Assembly: GCF_017743935.1 (NCBI RefSeq)
Contig: NZ_JAGHRE010000005.1
Coordinates: forward strand, 1-64,000
Source of the DNA: Tropicibacter sp. R16_0
Lineage (GTDB): Bacteria > Pseudomonadota > Alphaproteobacteria > Rhodobacterales > Rhodobacteraceae
Direction of reading: 5' to 3'
DNA: 64,000 nt
The position numbers and the translations under genes are program-made. Below, in pieces: positions 37,663 to 45,884 of this stretch (position 1 is its first letter; every line of letters starts with the position of its first letter). The notes beneath the pieces are model-generated. The model searched no databases. It was not told the origin of the DNA and worked only from the letters and a program-made list of their open reading frames with translations.

Positions 37663-39848
37663 TTGGATGCTCCTGTCAGGACAAGTGCAGCGGCGACGAT
37701 CCCATCTTTCGACGGCAACGGTGCAGCATAGGCCGGTCCGGTGGCGATAAAGCTGTCCTCGGCCGCGACGCGTGCAATGTGGTGATCGCTCTGTTCCGTG
37801 AACAACGTCATCAACGCCTCGGATTGGCTGCCGGTGCGGCGGCATTCGTCGACGATCAGCACGTTTTTGCAGTCTTTTGTGGCCTCCAGCAGAGCCTGTT
37901 CCGGCAGCGGTGCCAACCAGCGCATGTCGATGATCCGAGTGTTCAGCCCCGTAGCCTGCAACTCGGGCAGGGCCTGTTTGGACAGGTAATGCCCATTGCC
38001 ATAGGTCACGATGGCCAAGTCGGTGCCCTCGCCGTGCACCCCAACCTCTCCCAAGCCGATCCGCTGATCGGGGGAAGGATAGGTCGTCATCCAGCCGCCA
38101 TCTTGCGCCTCATTCAGGTCGCGCATCGGGTAGAGCGCGATGGGTTCAAGGAACACGATCACGCGCTGTTCCTCGCGCGCCAGACGCACGCATTCACGCA
38201 TCATCTGCGCCGCATCCGCCCCGGTGGAGGGGCATGCGATGATGACACCGGGAATGTCGCGCAGCACGGCCAGCGAATTGTCGTTGTGGAAATGCCCGCC
38301 GAAGCCCTTTTGATAGCCAAGCCCCGCAATCCGCACGATCATCGGATTGGTGAACTGGCCATTGGAAAAGAACGGCAGCGTCGCGGCCTCGCCGCGCAGC
38401 TGATCCTCGGCATTATGCAGATAAGCGAGGAACTGGATCTCGGGCATCGGCAGAAAGCCGTTGTGCGCCATGCCAATCGCCAGCCCCAGAATGGATTGCT
38501 CATCCAAAAGCGTGTCGATCATCCGGTCCGACCCGAACCGCTGTTGTAGCTTTTGGGTGACGCCATAGACCCCGCCCTTGCGGCCCACATCCTCGCCCAT
38601 CATGACGATCTCACCATGCTCCAGCATCAGATCGGTCAGTGCCCAGTTGATCAGGCGGCTCATCGGTTGCGGATCATCCATCGCCCGCATGTCCGAGCCA
38701 AAAATGGCGGCGCGTTCATCGGCACTTGGACCGTTGGTGGGTTTGCAATCACGTTTCGACGGGATCAAGCTGGCCATCACCGCCTTTGCGTCCTTCAAAT
38801 GCGGACGTTTTGCAGCCTCTGCCGCGACCCGGTCGGTGCGGGCGCAGGTGTCGGTGTAAACTTTCAGCGCCTGTTCCGGCGTCATCGCCCCTGCCTGATC
38901 CAGCAAACGAACGGTATGCAGCAGCGGGTCGTTGGCCTCGTCCGCCTCAACCTCGGACTTGCTGAGGTAAGTGGTCGGCACATCCGCCCCGGCATGTCCG
39001 TAAAGGCGCACGGTTCTGAGATGCAGAAAAGCAGGCTTACGGCGGGTGCGGACATAATCGGCTGCCTCTTGCGCCACGGCAAAGGTTTCAAAGATATCCA
39101 GACCGTTGGCGCGGAAATACTTGATGCCGGGACGGTGCTCCATCGACATCTCGATCCAGCCCTTGGGGGTCTTGGTGGAAATGCCGATCCCGTTGTCCTC
39201 GCAGACCATGAGCAACGGCAAAGGCACCGACTGGATCGAGGTCCAGCCCGCGGTGTTGATCGCGCCTTGGGCTGTCGAATGGTTGGCCGAGGCATCCCCA
39301 AAGGTACAAACCGCAATCCCATCCTCGGGCAGTTCGCGATGCTCGGGCGCGTGGCGGCGGGCCGATCCCAGCGAATAGGCAGCGCCAACCGCCTTGGGCA
39401 GGTGGCTCGCGATGGTCGAGGTCTGCGGCGGGATCATCAGCGCCTTGGAACCCAGCACCTTGTGCCGCCCTCCGGATGTGGGATCCTCGGACGAGCAGGC
39501 AAAACTCAGCAACATATCCCAGGCGATATGCTGTCCCGGCACCTGATCGGCGCGCGCAATCTGAAACGCTGCATCGCGATAGTGCAGGAACGCGATGTCA
39601 TCAGGGCGCAGTGCATGGGCCACCGCCGCCATCCCCTCGTGCCCCGAAGAGCCGATGGTATAGAACCCCTGCCCCGCCTTCTGCATCGCCCGACTGGTGC
39701 GATCCAAGGCCCGGCTAAGCACCTGCGCATGGTAGAGCGACACCGCGTCCGTCTTGTTCAACCCCTCACATGGCGGCGCGCCTGTGGGCAGGTCGCCCGA
39801 GGCCACGCGAGACAGGAAGTTTTCGTGAACGATCTGGGCGCGATCCAT
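37659..39848 (-). CDS. fused alpha/beta E1 component of a 2-oxoacid dehydrogenase
   Basis: A 729-residue thiamine-diphosphate enzyme joining E1 alpha (TPP-binding GDASANHSTAQGAIN, then CEDNGIGIST) and E1 beta (GEDVGRKGGVYGVT, FLEPIALYP) halves in one chain. E1 subunits normally pair with an E2 acyltransferase and E3; none is in the window. The operon order is E1, FabD-like, ALDH7-type, oxidase. The substrate may be a 2-oxoacid from lysine breakdown (2-oxoadipate) or a branched-chain oxoacid. Divergent from the LysR gene at 40027. Confidence 0.85.
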   Translation of the reverse strand: MDRAQIVHENFLSRVASGDLPTGAPPCEGLNKTDAVSLYHAQVLSRALDRTSRAMQKAGQGFYTIGSSGHEGMAAVAHALRPDDIAFLHYRDAAFQIARADQVPGQHIAWDMLLSFACSSEDPTSGGRHKVLGSKALMIPPQTSTIASHLPKAVGAAYSLGSARRHAPEHRELPEDGIAVCTFGDASANHSTAQGAINTAGWTSIQSVPLPLLMVCEDNGIGISTKTPKGWIEMSMEHRPGIKYFRANGLDIFETFAVAQEAADYVRTRRKPAFLHLRTVRLYGHAGADVPTTYLSKSEVEADEANDPLLHTVRLLDQAGAMTPEQALKVYTDTCARTDRVAAEAAKRPHLKDAKAVMASLIPSKRDCKPTNGPSADERAAIFGSDMRAMDDPQPMSRLINWALTDLMLEHGEIVMMGEDVGRKGGVYGVTQKLQQRFGSDRMIDTLLDEQSILGLAIGMAHNGFLPMPEIQFLAYLHNAEDQLRGEAATLPFFSNGQFTNPMIVRIAGLGYQKGFGGHFHNDNSLAVLRDIPGVIIACPSTGADAAQMMRECVRLAREEQRVIVFLEPIALYPMRDLNEAQDGGWMTTYPSPDQRIGLGEVGVHGEGTDLAIVTYGNGHYLSKQALPELQATGLNTRIIDMRWLAPLPEQALLEATKDCKNVLIVDECRRTGSQSEALMTLFTEQSDHHIARVAAEDSFIATGPAYAAPLPSKDGIVAAALVLTGASK

Positions 39849-39925
39849 GTTTTGGCCTTCTCTTGCAAGGTGCGGGGTGATGTTCCGACCTCAGGGTACA
39901 CGCTTGGTGGGCGCGTGCGAAATGC

Positions 39926-39945
39926 TCATGCGGCGTCCCGCATGA
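39926..39945. promoter_or_regulatory. 20-base palindrome in E1/LysR divergent promoter
   Basis: TCATGCGG-CGTC-CCGCATGA has perfect eight-base arms. It lies 78 bases before the E1 ATG and about 80 before the LysR ATG, the usual place for a shared LysR-type operator. The arms differ from the LysR box at 33042. Confidence 0.6.
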
Positions 39946-40026
39946 TGGGGTGTACCGGTCCTATATCGCTCTGGATCAGGGAAAGGGCGAGTGATAATAA
40001 ATCCAAAAGGCATGAGGAAAACTCAT

Positions 40027-40923
40027 ATGATTGCACCCCGGCGCTTTCTCCCTTCGATCAATTCCCTTCTGGCGCTGGAAGCCGTCGACAGGCTAGGCAG
40101 CGCGTCCGCTGCTGCGGGCGAGTTGTCCTTGACCCAAAGCGCTGTCAGTCGACAATTGAAGACGTTGGAAGAGCAATTGGGCGTCGCCCTGATCGAGCGG
40201 TCGCAGATGCGTTTGCAACTGACCCCGGCGGCGCAAGAGTATGTGGAAACCGCAAGAACCCTTTTGCAGCAACTGGCCCAGGCCTCGCTCAAACTCAAGG
40301 CCAACCCACAGGGCGGCTCGCTGCAGCTGGCCATCCTGCCCGCCTTTGGTATGCACTGGTTGGCGCCACGGTTGCAGGATTTTGCCCGCAAGAACCCGGG
40401 CGTGACCTTGAACCTGAACACCCGCTTGCGCCCGTTTGATTTCAGCACCGAAGGGTTTGATGCCGCCATCCACTTTGGCGCGCAGGATTGGGCCGGGGTG
40501 AACTATCTGGAGCTCATGCGCGAAGAGGTGATCCCCGTCTGCGCGCCAGCCTTGATGGAACAGTCCGACGGAACGCCCGAATGGCTTTTATCGGCCTCGC
40601 TCTTGCACCTCGACACGCGACCGGACGCTTGGGAGCAATGGTTCGCGGCCCAAGGGGTCGAGGCATTTGGTGTGCACGGCATGTTGTTTGATCAGTTTTC
40701 GACGATGATACAGGCCGCGGTTCATGGGCTTGGGGTTGCCTTGCTGCCCAGCTTCTTGGTGGCGCAGGATGTGTTGGATGGGCGATTGGTCTGTGCCTGG
40801 GATGGCCCCTCGGTCAGCCTTGGACGCTACTATCTGGTCTGGCCGCAAGGGACGACAGCCTCAGCACCGTTGCAGGCCTTTCGCGATTGGTTGCAAGATC
40901 AGCTGGCCGCACCGAGCAAGTAG
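40027..40923 (+). CDS. LysR-family regulator
   Basis: A 298-residue regulator with helix-turn-helix ASAAAGELSLTQSAVSRQLK and an effector domain starting at LQLAILPAFGMHWLAPRL. I start at ATG 40027, which has GAGGA eight bases upstream; ATG 40012 and GTG 39991 are in frame but poorly placed. Divergent orientation from the E1-acyltransferase-ALDH7-oxidase operon makes it their likely regulator. It converges on the SnoaL-like gene with six bases between stops. Confidence 0.88.
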   Translation: MIAPRRFLPSINSLLALEAVDRLGSASAAAGELSLTQSAVSRQLKTLEEQLGVALIERSQMRLQLTPAAQEYVETARTLLQQLAQASLKLKANPQGGSLQLAILPAFGMHWLAPRLQDFARKNPGVTLNLNTRLRPFDFSTEGFDAAIHFGAQDWAGVNYLELMREEVIPVCAPALMEQSDGTPEWLLSASLLHLDTRPDAWEQWFAAQGVEAFGVHGMLFDQFSTMIQAAVHGLGVALLPSFLVAQDVLDGRLVCAWDGPSVSLGRYYLVWPQGTTASAPLQAFRDWLQDQLAAPSK

Positions 40924-40929
40924 CAGGCA

Positions 40930-41676
40930 TCAAAACTTGCCGTTGTCGTTCTTCCATTCGGACGCGGGGGCCACCTTTTCAACCGTGTCCCAATGCTCGA
41001 CGATGCGCCCCTCTGACAGACGAAACAGGTCATAAAGGGCGCTGTGTTCTCCGTTTCGGCTCCCCTCACAGACAGTGAGCACAAAATCCCCCTCGGCGAG
41101 GATCCGATGCATGCGGCGATAGCCCACTGCCGACTTGTCAGAAATGTGCTGTGCCAAACCAGCCACATCGTCCGTCAGATGCGGGTTATGCTCGGTAAAG
41201 GCGCCTTGGGTGATCCAGTCATCCAAACGCACCACCTGCCCCTCGATCAAAACCGTCTGGACGAAATTGCGGACGGTTGAACGGTTGTCCTCAGTCTGCT
41301 CCAAATTCCGGGCCTCGGTCGGTCCACCCACCATGTCATGGCCGGATAGGTTAGGCCCAAGCCGGGGTTGGATGTTGTCCCAATGTTCAACAGCCTGCCC
41401 CTGATCGAAACGGAACACTTCGAACCCGATGTTACGGCGCGAAAAGTCATATTCGGTATGGGCAAAAACAAAATCACCATCTTCAAAGGCGCGCACGATA
41501 TTGACCTTGGGGTTGGTTTGGGACAGCCGCTTGAACAGGGCGGCCAGCCCTTCGCTGCCTTCGTGTGTTTGCGGATTGTGCTGGATGTACTTTGCCTCGT
41601 TTACGACAGAGATCGGCTCGGGGTCGCCGGTCTCAATGCTCTTGAGCAAAGCGCGTATGCGATCCTTGTTGGACAT
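40930..41676 (-). CDS. double SnoaL-like domain protein
   Basis: A 248-residue cytoplasmic protein with two copies of an NTF2/SnoaL-like domain: KYIQHNPQTHEGSEGLAAL... HWDNIQPRL and, in the second half, FTEHNPHLTDDVAGLAQHI... HWDTVEKV. Each half has the His-Asn-Pro and His-Trp-Asp positions, so the gene arose by internal duplication. Members of this fold are isomerases, hydrolases or binding proteins; no substrate is evident. Start ATG 41676 has GAGAGGAAGC. It is downstream of and on the same strand as the DJ-1/PfpI-like gene, 19 bases away. Confidence 0.85.
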   Translation of the reverse strand: MSNKDRIRALLKSIETGDPEPISVVNEAKYIQHNPQTHEGSEGLAALFKRLSQTNPKVNIVRAFEDGDFVFAHTEYDFSRRNIGFEVFRFDQGQAVEHWDNIQPRLGPNLSGHDMVGGPTEARNLEQTEDNRSTVRNFVQTVLIEGQVVRLDDWITQGAFTEHNPHLTDDVAGLAQHISDKSAVGYRRMHRILAEGDFVLTVCEGSRNGEHSALYDLFRLSEGRIVEHWDTVEKVAPASEWKNDNGKF

Positions 41677-41695
41677 CTTTTTGCTTCCTCTCAGA

Positions 41696-42304
41696 TCAAA
41701 CCAAACCATGCACTTCGGCAAATGGATCATGATCGCGATCCTCGTGCCACGTGTATTCACACCATTTGGCGACCTCGAGCGCGCGGTCGCGCCCGTGCAT
41801 GCGTTGGATCGCACCAAGCGCCATGTCCATCCCGGCCGAAACGCCCGAGGACGTGAGGATGTTCCCATCCTCAACCCACCGCGCCTTGGGCACCCAATCA
41901 ACCTTTGGACCTTGAGACGCCACCCAGGCAAAGGCCGCCTTGTTGGTGGTTGCCTTGCGATTGTCCAGGATGCCTGCGCGGGCCAGCAATGCGCTGCCGG
42001 TACAGACGCTTAGGGTGAACTCGGCCTGCTCGGAGGCTTTGGCGATCCAGGCGATCAGCTTTGCGTTTTCAACCGCACGCCGCGTGCCTGCACCACCGGG
42101 CACAAACAGGATGTCATGGTCCATGTTGTCCGCCGTTGTGGCAGTGGCATGGGCCGACAGGCCTTGATTGCTTGGCACCGAGCCGCTGGTTTCAGCAATC
42201 AATTCAAGAGCATAGTTCTCGGGAAGCAAACCAAACATCTCCATCGGTCCAAAGACGTCAAGCAATTCGAAACCCGGGAAAATGAGCGCTGCAACTTTGC
42301 GCAT
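41696..42304 (-). CDS. DJ-1/PfpI-family protein (isonitrile hydratase-like)
   Basis: A 202-residue class I glutamine-amidotransferase-like protein. The nucleophile cysteine lies in LSVCTGSALLARAG, and VAALIFPGFELLDVFGP is the usual first strand. A short acidic C-terminus follows. Related proteins include isonitrile hydratase and GATase-like repressors; no DNA-binding domain is present. Its start lies 69 bases from repeat copy 2; no strong binding site is visible. Confidence 0.82.
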   Translation of the reverse strand: MRKVAALIFPGFELLDVFGPMEMFGLLPENYALELIAETSGSVPSNQGLSAHATATTADNMDHDILFVPGGAGTRRAVENAKLIAWIAKASEQAEFTLSVCTGSALLARAGILDNRKATTNKAAFAWVASQGPKVDWVPKARWVEDGNILTSSGVSAGMDMALGAIQRMHGRDRALEVAKWCEYTWHEDRDHDPFAEVHGLV

Positions 42305-42372
42305 GGAACCCCCTCAAATCAAAAAGAACAGAGGGGGCGATGTTACAAGGTTGAGGTCACCTTGCAACCTGC

Positions 42373-42500
42373 ACGGCCTGTCGGCCTTGCGTCCTGCGGA
42401 CGGCGGGGGGCCGGGCAGGCTCGGGCTTTGCCCGAGCCTGCCCGGCCCAACGGGAGGAGATGTTTCGCCAGAAACGTCAACGACGGGCGGGAGAACCCCC
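42373..42500. repeat. hairpin-linked repeat element, copy 2
   Basis: Starts CGGCCTGTCGGCCTTGCGTC, identical to copy 3. A perfect 19-pair stem (42408-42426 with 42430-42448, TTT loop) precedes the 57-base core at 42444-42500, which includes GATGTTTC-GCCA-GAAACGTC (one wobble pair) and CGACGGGCGGGAG. It ends three bases before the stop of the minus-strand acyl-CoA dehydrogenase gene. Stem arm sequence differs from copy 3 but both are fully complementary. Confidence 0.8.
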
Positions 42501-42503
42501 GTC

Positions 42504-43661
42504 TCAGACGTCCAATGAGCGGGCGATGAGTTCTTTCATCACCTCATTGGTGCCGCCATAGATCATCTGTACGCGAGCGTCGGCATAGAGGCGGGCAATG
42601 GGATACTCCATCATGAAGCCGTAGCCGCCAAAAAGCTGAAGGCATTCGTGCATCACTTCGTTCTGCACTTCGGAACCCCAGTACTTCACCATCGAAGCGG
42701 TGGTCGCATCCAGCTTGCCCTGTTCCAGGCGCGCGATGCAGTCGCTCACAAAGCTGCGCAACAGTTCGGCTTTGGTCTTGCATTCCGCAAGCTTGAAACG
42801 CGTATTCTGGAAATCCATCACGCGCTGACCAAAGGCCTTGCGCTCCTGGGTGTATTTCACCGTCTCTGCAATGGCGAAATCAATGGCACCCAGAGCCATG
42901 ATCCCGATGGTCAGGCGTTCCCAAGGCAGCTGCTTCATCAGTTGGTAAAAGCCCTGCCCCTCTTCCGGACCGATCAGGTTGGTCATCGGCACCTTGACGT
43001 CTTCAAAGAAGAGCTCGGCCGTGTCGTTGGCCTTCATTCCAAGTTTCTTGAGGTTGCGACCGCGGCGGAACCCGTCGGTTCCCTCTGTCTCGACCCCGAT
43101 CAGGGAAACACCCCTGGCGCCTTGGGTTTTGTCGGTTTTGGCCACGACGATTATCAGGTCTGCTGTCTGGCCGTTGGTGATGAAGATCTTGGAACCGTTT
43201 ATCTTGTAGTGGTTGCCATCCTTCTCGGCGGTTGTGCGCACGGACTGCAAATCGGATCCCGTACCCGGCTCGGTCATGGCAATTGCGCCAACCATTTCGC
43301 CCGAAACCAGCTTGGGCAGCCATTTCTGCTTCTGTTCCTCGCTGCCGTAACCCGCGATATAGTGCATGACGATGGATTGGATGCCATAGCCCCAGCCGCT
43401 GTCCCCGCGGGCGGCTTGTTCATACATCAGGACCGAGTCAAATCCCATGCCGCCACCAACGCCGCCGTATTCTTCGGCGATGGTACCGCCCATCAAACCC
43501 GCTTCGCCCGCCTTGTTCCAAAAGGCCCGATCAACGACGCCGTTGCCGTTCCAGGTTTCGATGTTCGGAACAAGTTCGTCGTCCAGGAACCGACCGGACA
43601 TCTCGGCAAACATTTTGTGTTCTTCGGTGACCCATTCGGCCGTCGGGGTAAAGAGCGTCAT
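42504..43661 (-). CDS. acyl-CoA dehydrogenase
   Basis: A 385-residue flavoprotein with AIAMTEPGTGSDLQSV, the TNGQTADLIIVVAKTD segment and C-terminal QLFGGYGFMMEYPIARLYADARVQ, followed by IYGGTNEVMKELIARS. The YGGTNE motif is the FAD-contacting end of the family. It belongs to a run of terpene/short-chain catabolic genes on this strand, but 296 bases with repeat copy 3 separate it from the TIGR03084 gene. The ATG used has AGGAGG upstream. Function is probably oxidation of a branched acyl-CoA. Confidence 0.9.
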   Translation of the reverse strand: MTLFTPTAEWVTEEHKMFAEMSGRFLDDELVPNIETWNGNGVVDRAFWNKAGEAGLMGGTIAEEYGGVGGGMGFDSVLMYEQAARGDSGWGYGIQSIVMHYIAGYGSEEQKQKWLPKLVSGEMVGAIAMTEPGTGSDLQSVRTTAEKDGNHYKINGSKIFITNGQTADLIIVVAKTDKTQGARGVSLIGVETEGTDGFRRGRNLKKLGMKANDTAELFFEDVKVPMTNLIGPEEGQGFYQLMKQLPWERLTIGIMALGAIDFAIAETVKYTQERKAFGQRVMDFQNTRFKLAECKTKAELLRSFVSDCIARLEQGKLDATTASMVKYWGSEVQNEVMHECLQLFGGYGFMMEYPIARLYADARVQMIYGGTNEVMKELIARSLDV

Positions 43662-43824
43662 CCTGCGCGTCCTCCTAAATCTCAAGTTGCCAACAGGTTA
43701 CCTGCGGGACTGATTCAAACCAATCTGGGTGACGCCGCGTCTTGAAGCTTCTACGCAACGTCCTTTTTTCCTCGCGACACTGTTCGCGAGTGCATCATAA
43801 CGGAACCTACCGCCCCAATCCCTG

Positions 43825-43952
43825 CGCGGCCTGTCGGCCTTGCGTCCTGCGGACGGCGGGGGCCAGGCTCAGATGGGCTTTGCCCATCTGAGCCTGGCCC
43901 AACGGGAGGAGATGTTTCGCCAGGAACATCGACGACGGGCGGGAGCACTCCC
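43825..43952. repeat. hairpin-linked repeat element, copy 3
   Basis: Same 5' segment as copy 2 (CGGCCTGTCGGCCTTGCGTC), then a perfect 19-pair stem (43860-43878 with 43882-43900, TTT loop) and the 57-base core at 43896-43952 with GATGTTTC-GCCA-GGAACATC and CGACGGGCGGGAGCACTCCC. It lies four bases before the stop of the minus-strand TIGR03084 gene. The two long arms share only a few bases with those of copy 2, yet pair perfectly. Confidence 0.8.
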
Positions 43953-43956
43953 TGCA

Positions 43957-44745
43957 TCACGTCGCGCGGTGGCGAGCCCCTTTGGCCGGAGGTGCCTCGG
44001 CGCCCCCTGCAAAACACTGGGCTATGGACATCCATTCAGTTGCGACCGGTCCCTGGACCTGCAAATCAGTGTCGGCAACACTACGGGTCTGGGCCGAGAC
44101 CTGTGCAAATTCGACCGCGGATCCACTGATCTTGTTGTCACCCGGTTCTCCGAATTCCCAGATCGCACCGGAGGGGGCCGTCAACTCCAGCCTGGGCATG
44201 ACCGAAGGCACGTCCCGACCATTGACCTTGTACGCCCAGCCAAAGGTGTTCACGCCCAAAACAACGATGTTCTTGACCCGGTCCTTCTCATCCCGTTGTA
44301 ATCCCAGAACATCGAACACCTCTTGCCCGTGGGCCCAGGTCTCCATCTGGCGTGCCGTGATCGAAGACCGCACCGACATATCCGGACCCGCCCATTTCAC
44401 GCGCTGCTTGGGGTCCAGATCGACCCACCGGGCACCGATATCACGGTAGAGCTCCTGCCAAGCGGCGCGCAGCTCTTCTCCGCGCAGGGTGATCATGCTG
44501 TTTTCCGTCGCCCGGAACCCGTTCTTTCCGATTCCGGCAAAGGTCTCAGCCAACCGCGCCTGAAACGCCGCCTCGTCCATCAGGGACAAATCCGCCATCT
44601 GATTCCAGAAATGCAGATGCACCAGCACGTCATTCAGGGTCCACCCTTTGAACTGTGTCACGGTCCCCCACTGGTCGCCCGAGACACCGTCAAACGCAGC
44701 ATTCAGCGCCTCGCTCTCGGCAAGAAAATCCGTTGCCTGTTCCAT
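43957..44745 (-). CDS. TIGR03084-family metal-binding protein
   Basis: A 262-residue protein of the DinB/maleylpyruvate-isomerase-like superfamily. The first helix reads FKGWTLNDVLVHLHFWNQMADLS, with the metal-binding histidines (H and H in LVHLHFW), and the later ITARQMETWAHGQEVFDVLG holds the third. It ends in a basic stretch, RHRAT. Members bind a metal and often sit with carboxylase and AtuA genes; their reaction is not known. Its start ATG 44745 follows AAGGGGGGAACAA, 11 bases after the stop of the preceding gene. Confidence 0.85.
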   Translation of the reverse strand: MEQATDFLAESEALNAAFDGVSGDQWGTVTQFKGWTLNDVLVHLHFWNQMADLSLMDEAAFQARLAETFAGIGKNGFRATENSMITLRGEELRAAWQELYRDIGARWVDLDPKQRVKWAGPDMSVRSSITARQMETWAHGQEVFDVLGLQRDEKDRVKNIVVLGVNTFGWAYKVNGRDVPSVMPRLELTAPSGAIWEFGEPGDNKISGSAVEFAQVSAQTRSVADTDLQVQGPVATEWMSIAQCFAGGAEAPPAKGARHRAT

Positions 44746-44756
44746 TTGTTCCCCCC

Positions 44757-45884
44757 TTATTCCGCCAGTGTCGCCATCAAGCGTTCCACCGCTGTCAGGT
44801 AATCCTCTTTGAAATCCTGTACCACCGCCGCAGTGGAGGTCGCCTGGTTCATCAGCCCAACACCCTGACCGACCCAATAGGTCGACAGCTCTGCTGCGCC
44901 ATCGTGCCCGGATTGGGCCAGCTTTTCGACCTTTCGCAATGCGGGCTCGGACACCAACGACTGCAGCGGCATCGGCAGCGGCGTTGGCCCCTTTGCCTCC
45001 CACGCGTCGGTCCAGGCAGATTTCAACTGCCGTGATCCTTTGCCCGTGCGCGACCGAGACCGCACCGTGTCAGATGAGGTTGCCGCCAGCATCTTGTCCT
45101 TGATCTGCTGCGGCGGTTCGCCTTCGGCGGTGGTCAGCCAGACCGACCCACACCATGCACCCGCTGCTCCCATCGCCATGGCCGCCGCCATCTGCGCGCC
45201 CGTAACGATGCCGCCCGCGGCCAGAACCGGTGTGCCTTTGGCGACCGAGACCACTTCGGGCACCAGGACCATGGTTGAGATCTCTCCGCAATGACCGCCC
45301 GCTTCGCCGCCTGCCGCCACAAGGATGTCCACCCCTGCCGCCACCTGCAGCTCGGCGTGTTTCTTGGCTCCAACAAGGGCGGCAACGGGCACGCCTGCCT
45401 CACGGGCGCGGTCTATCATGATCTGCGGCGGTGTTCCCAGGGCATTTGCGATCAGCTTGATCGGGAAGGAAAAGGCGACATCCAGCATCTCCTCCGCGCC
45501 CGCACTGTTCATGTTGTGTGAGAAATGCAGCAGGTCCTTGCGCGCACCATCCAGATCGTCTGCTGCAACGCCATATTGGCTCAGCACCTGATTGGCGAAT
45601 TCCACATGTTCCGCAGGCACGGCACCCAAAAGGGCCTCATCTGACGGCTCGGAACCCTGCTTCTGGATCGAGGTCGGAACAATGAGGTCGACGCCATAGG
45701 GTTTGCCATCACAATGGGCGTCGATCCATTCCAGCTCGGTCCGCAATTGCTCGGGCGTGTACATGACAGCGCCAAAAACGCCCATGCCCCCGGCTCGACT
45801 GACAGCCGCCACAACGTCACGGCAGTGGCTGAAGGCAAACAGGGGAAATTCGATGCCAAGCTGGCGGCACAGATCTGAATTCAT
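44757..45884 (-). CDS. nitronate monooxygenase-like flavoprotein (2-nitropropane dioxygenase family)
   Basis: A 375-residue TIM-barrel flavoprotein. Motifs: PLFAFSHCRDVVAAVSRAGGMG, then LVAAGGEAGGHCGEIST, and ALVGAKKHAE near the middle; GGIVTGAQMAAAMAMGAAG is the phosphate-binding part. Homologues oxidise nitroalkanes or act as enoyl reductases or dehydrogenases. In this catabolic run a role on an acyl-CoA intermediate is conceivable. Its ATG abuts the stop of the carboxylase alpha gene. Confidence 0.82.
   Translation of the reverse strand: MNSDLCRQLGIEFPLFAFSHCRDVVAAVSRAGGMGVFGAVMYTPEQLRTELEWIDAHCDGKPYGVDLIVPTSIQKQGSEPSDEALLGAVPAEHVEFANQVLSQYGVAADDLDGARKDLLHFSHNMNSAGAEEMLDVAFSFPIKLIANALGTPPQIMIDRAREAGVPVAALVGAKKHAELQVAAGVDILVAAGGEAGGHCGEISTMVLVPEVVSVAKGTPVLAAGGIVTGAQMAAAMAMGAAGAWCGSVWLTTAEGEPPQQIKDKMLAATSSDTVRSRSRTGKGSRQLKSAWTDAWEAKGPTPLPMPLQSLVSEPALRKVEKLAQSGHDGAAELSTYWVGQGVGLMNQATSTAAVVQDFKEDYLTAVERLMATLAE

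Noticed and set aside
38553-40439. 628-codon open frame antisense to the fused E1 gene
   Set aside because: Composition typical of a shadow frame, and it would run through the divergent promoter and into the LysR gene.
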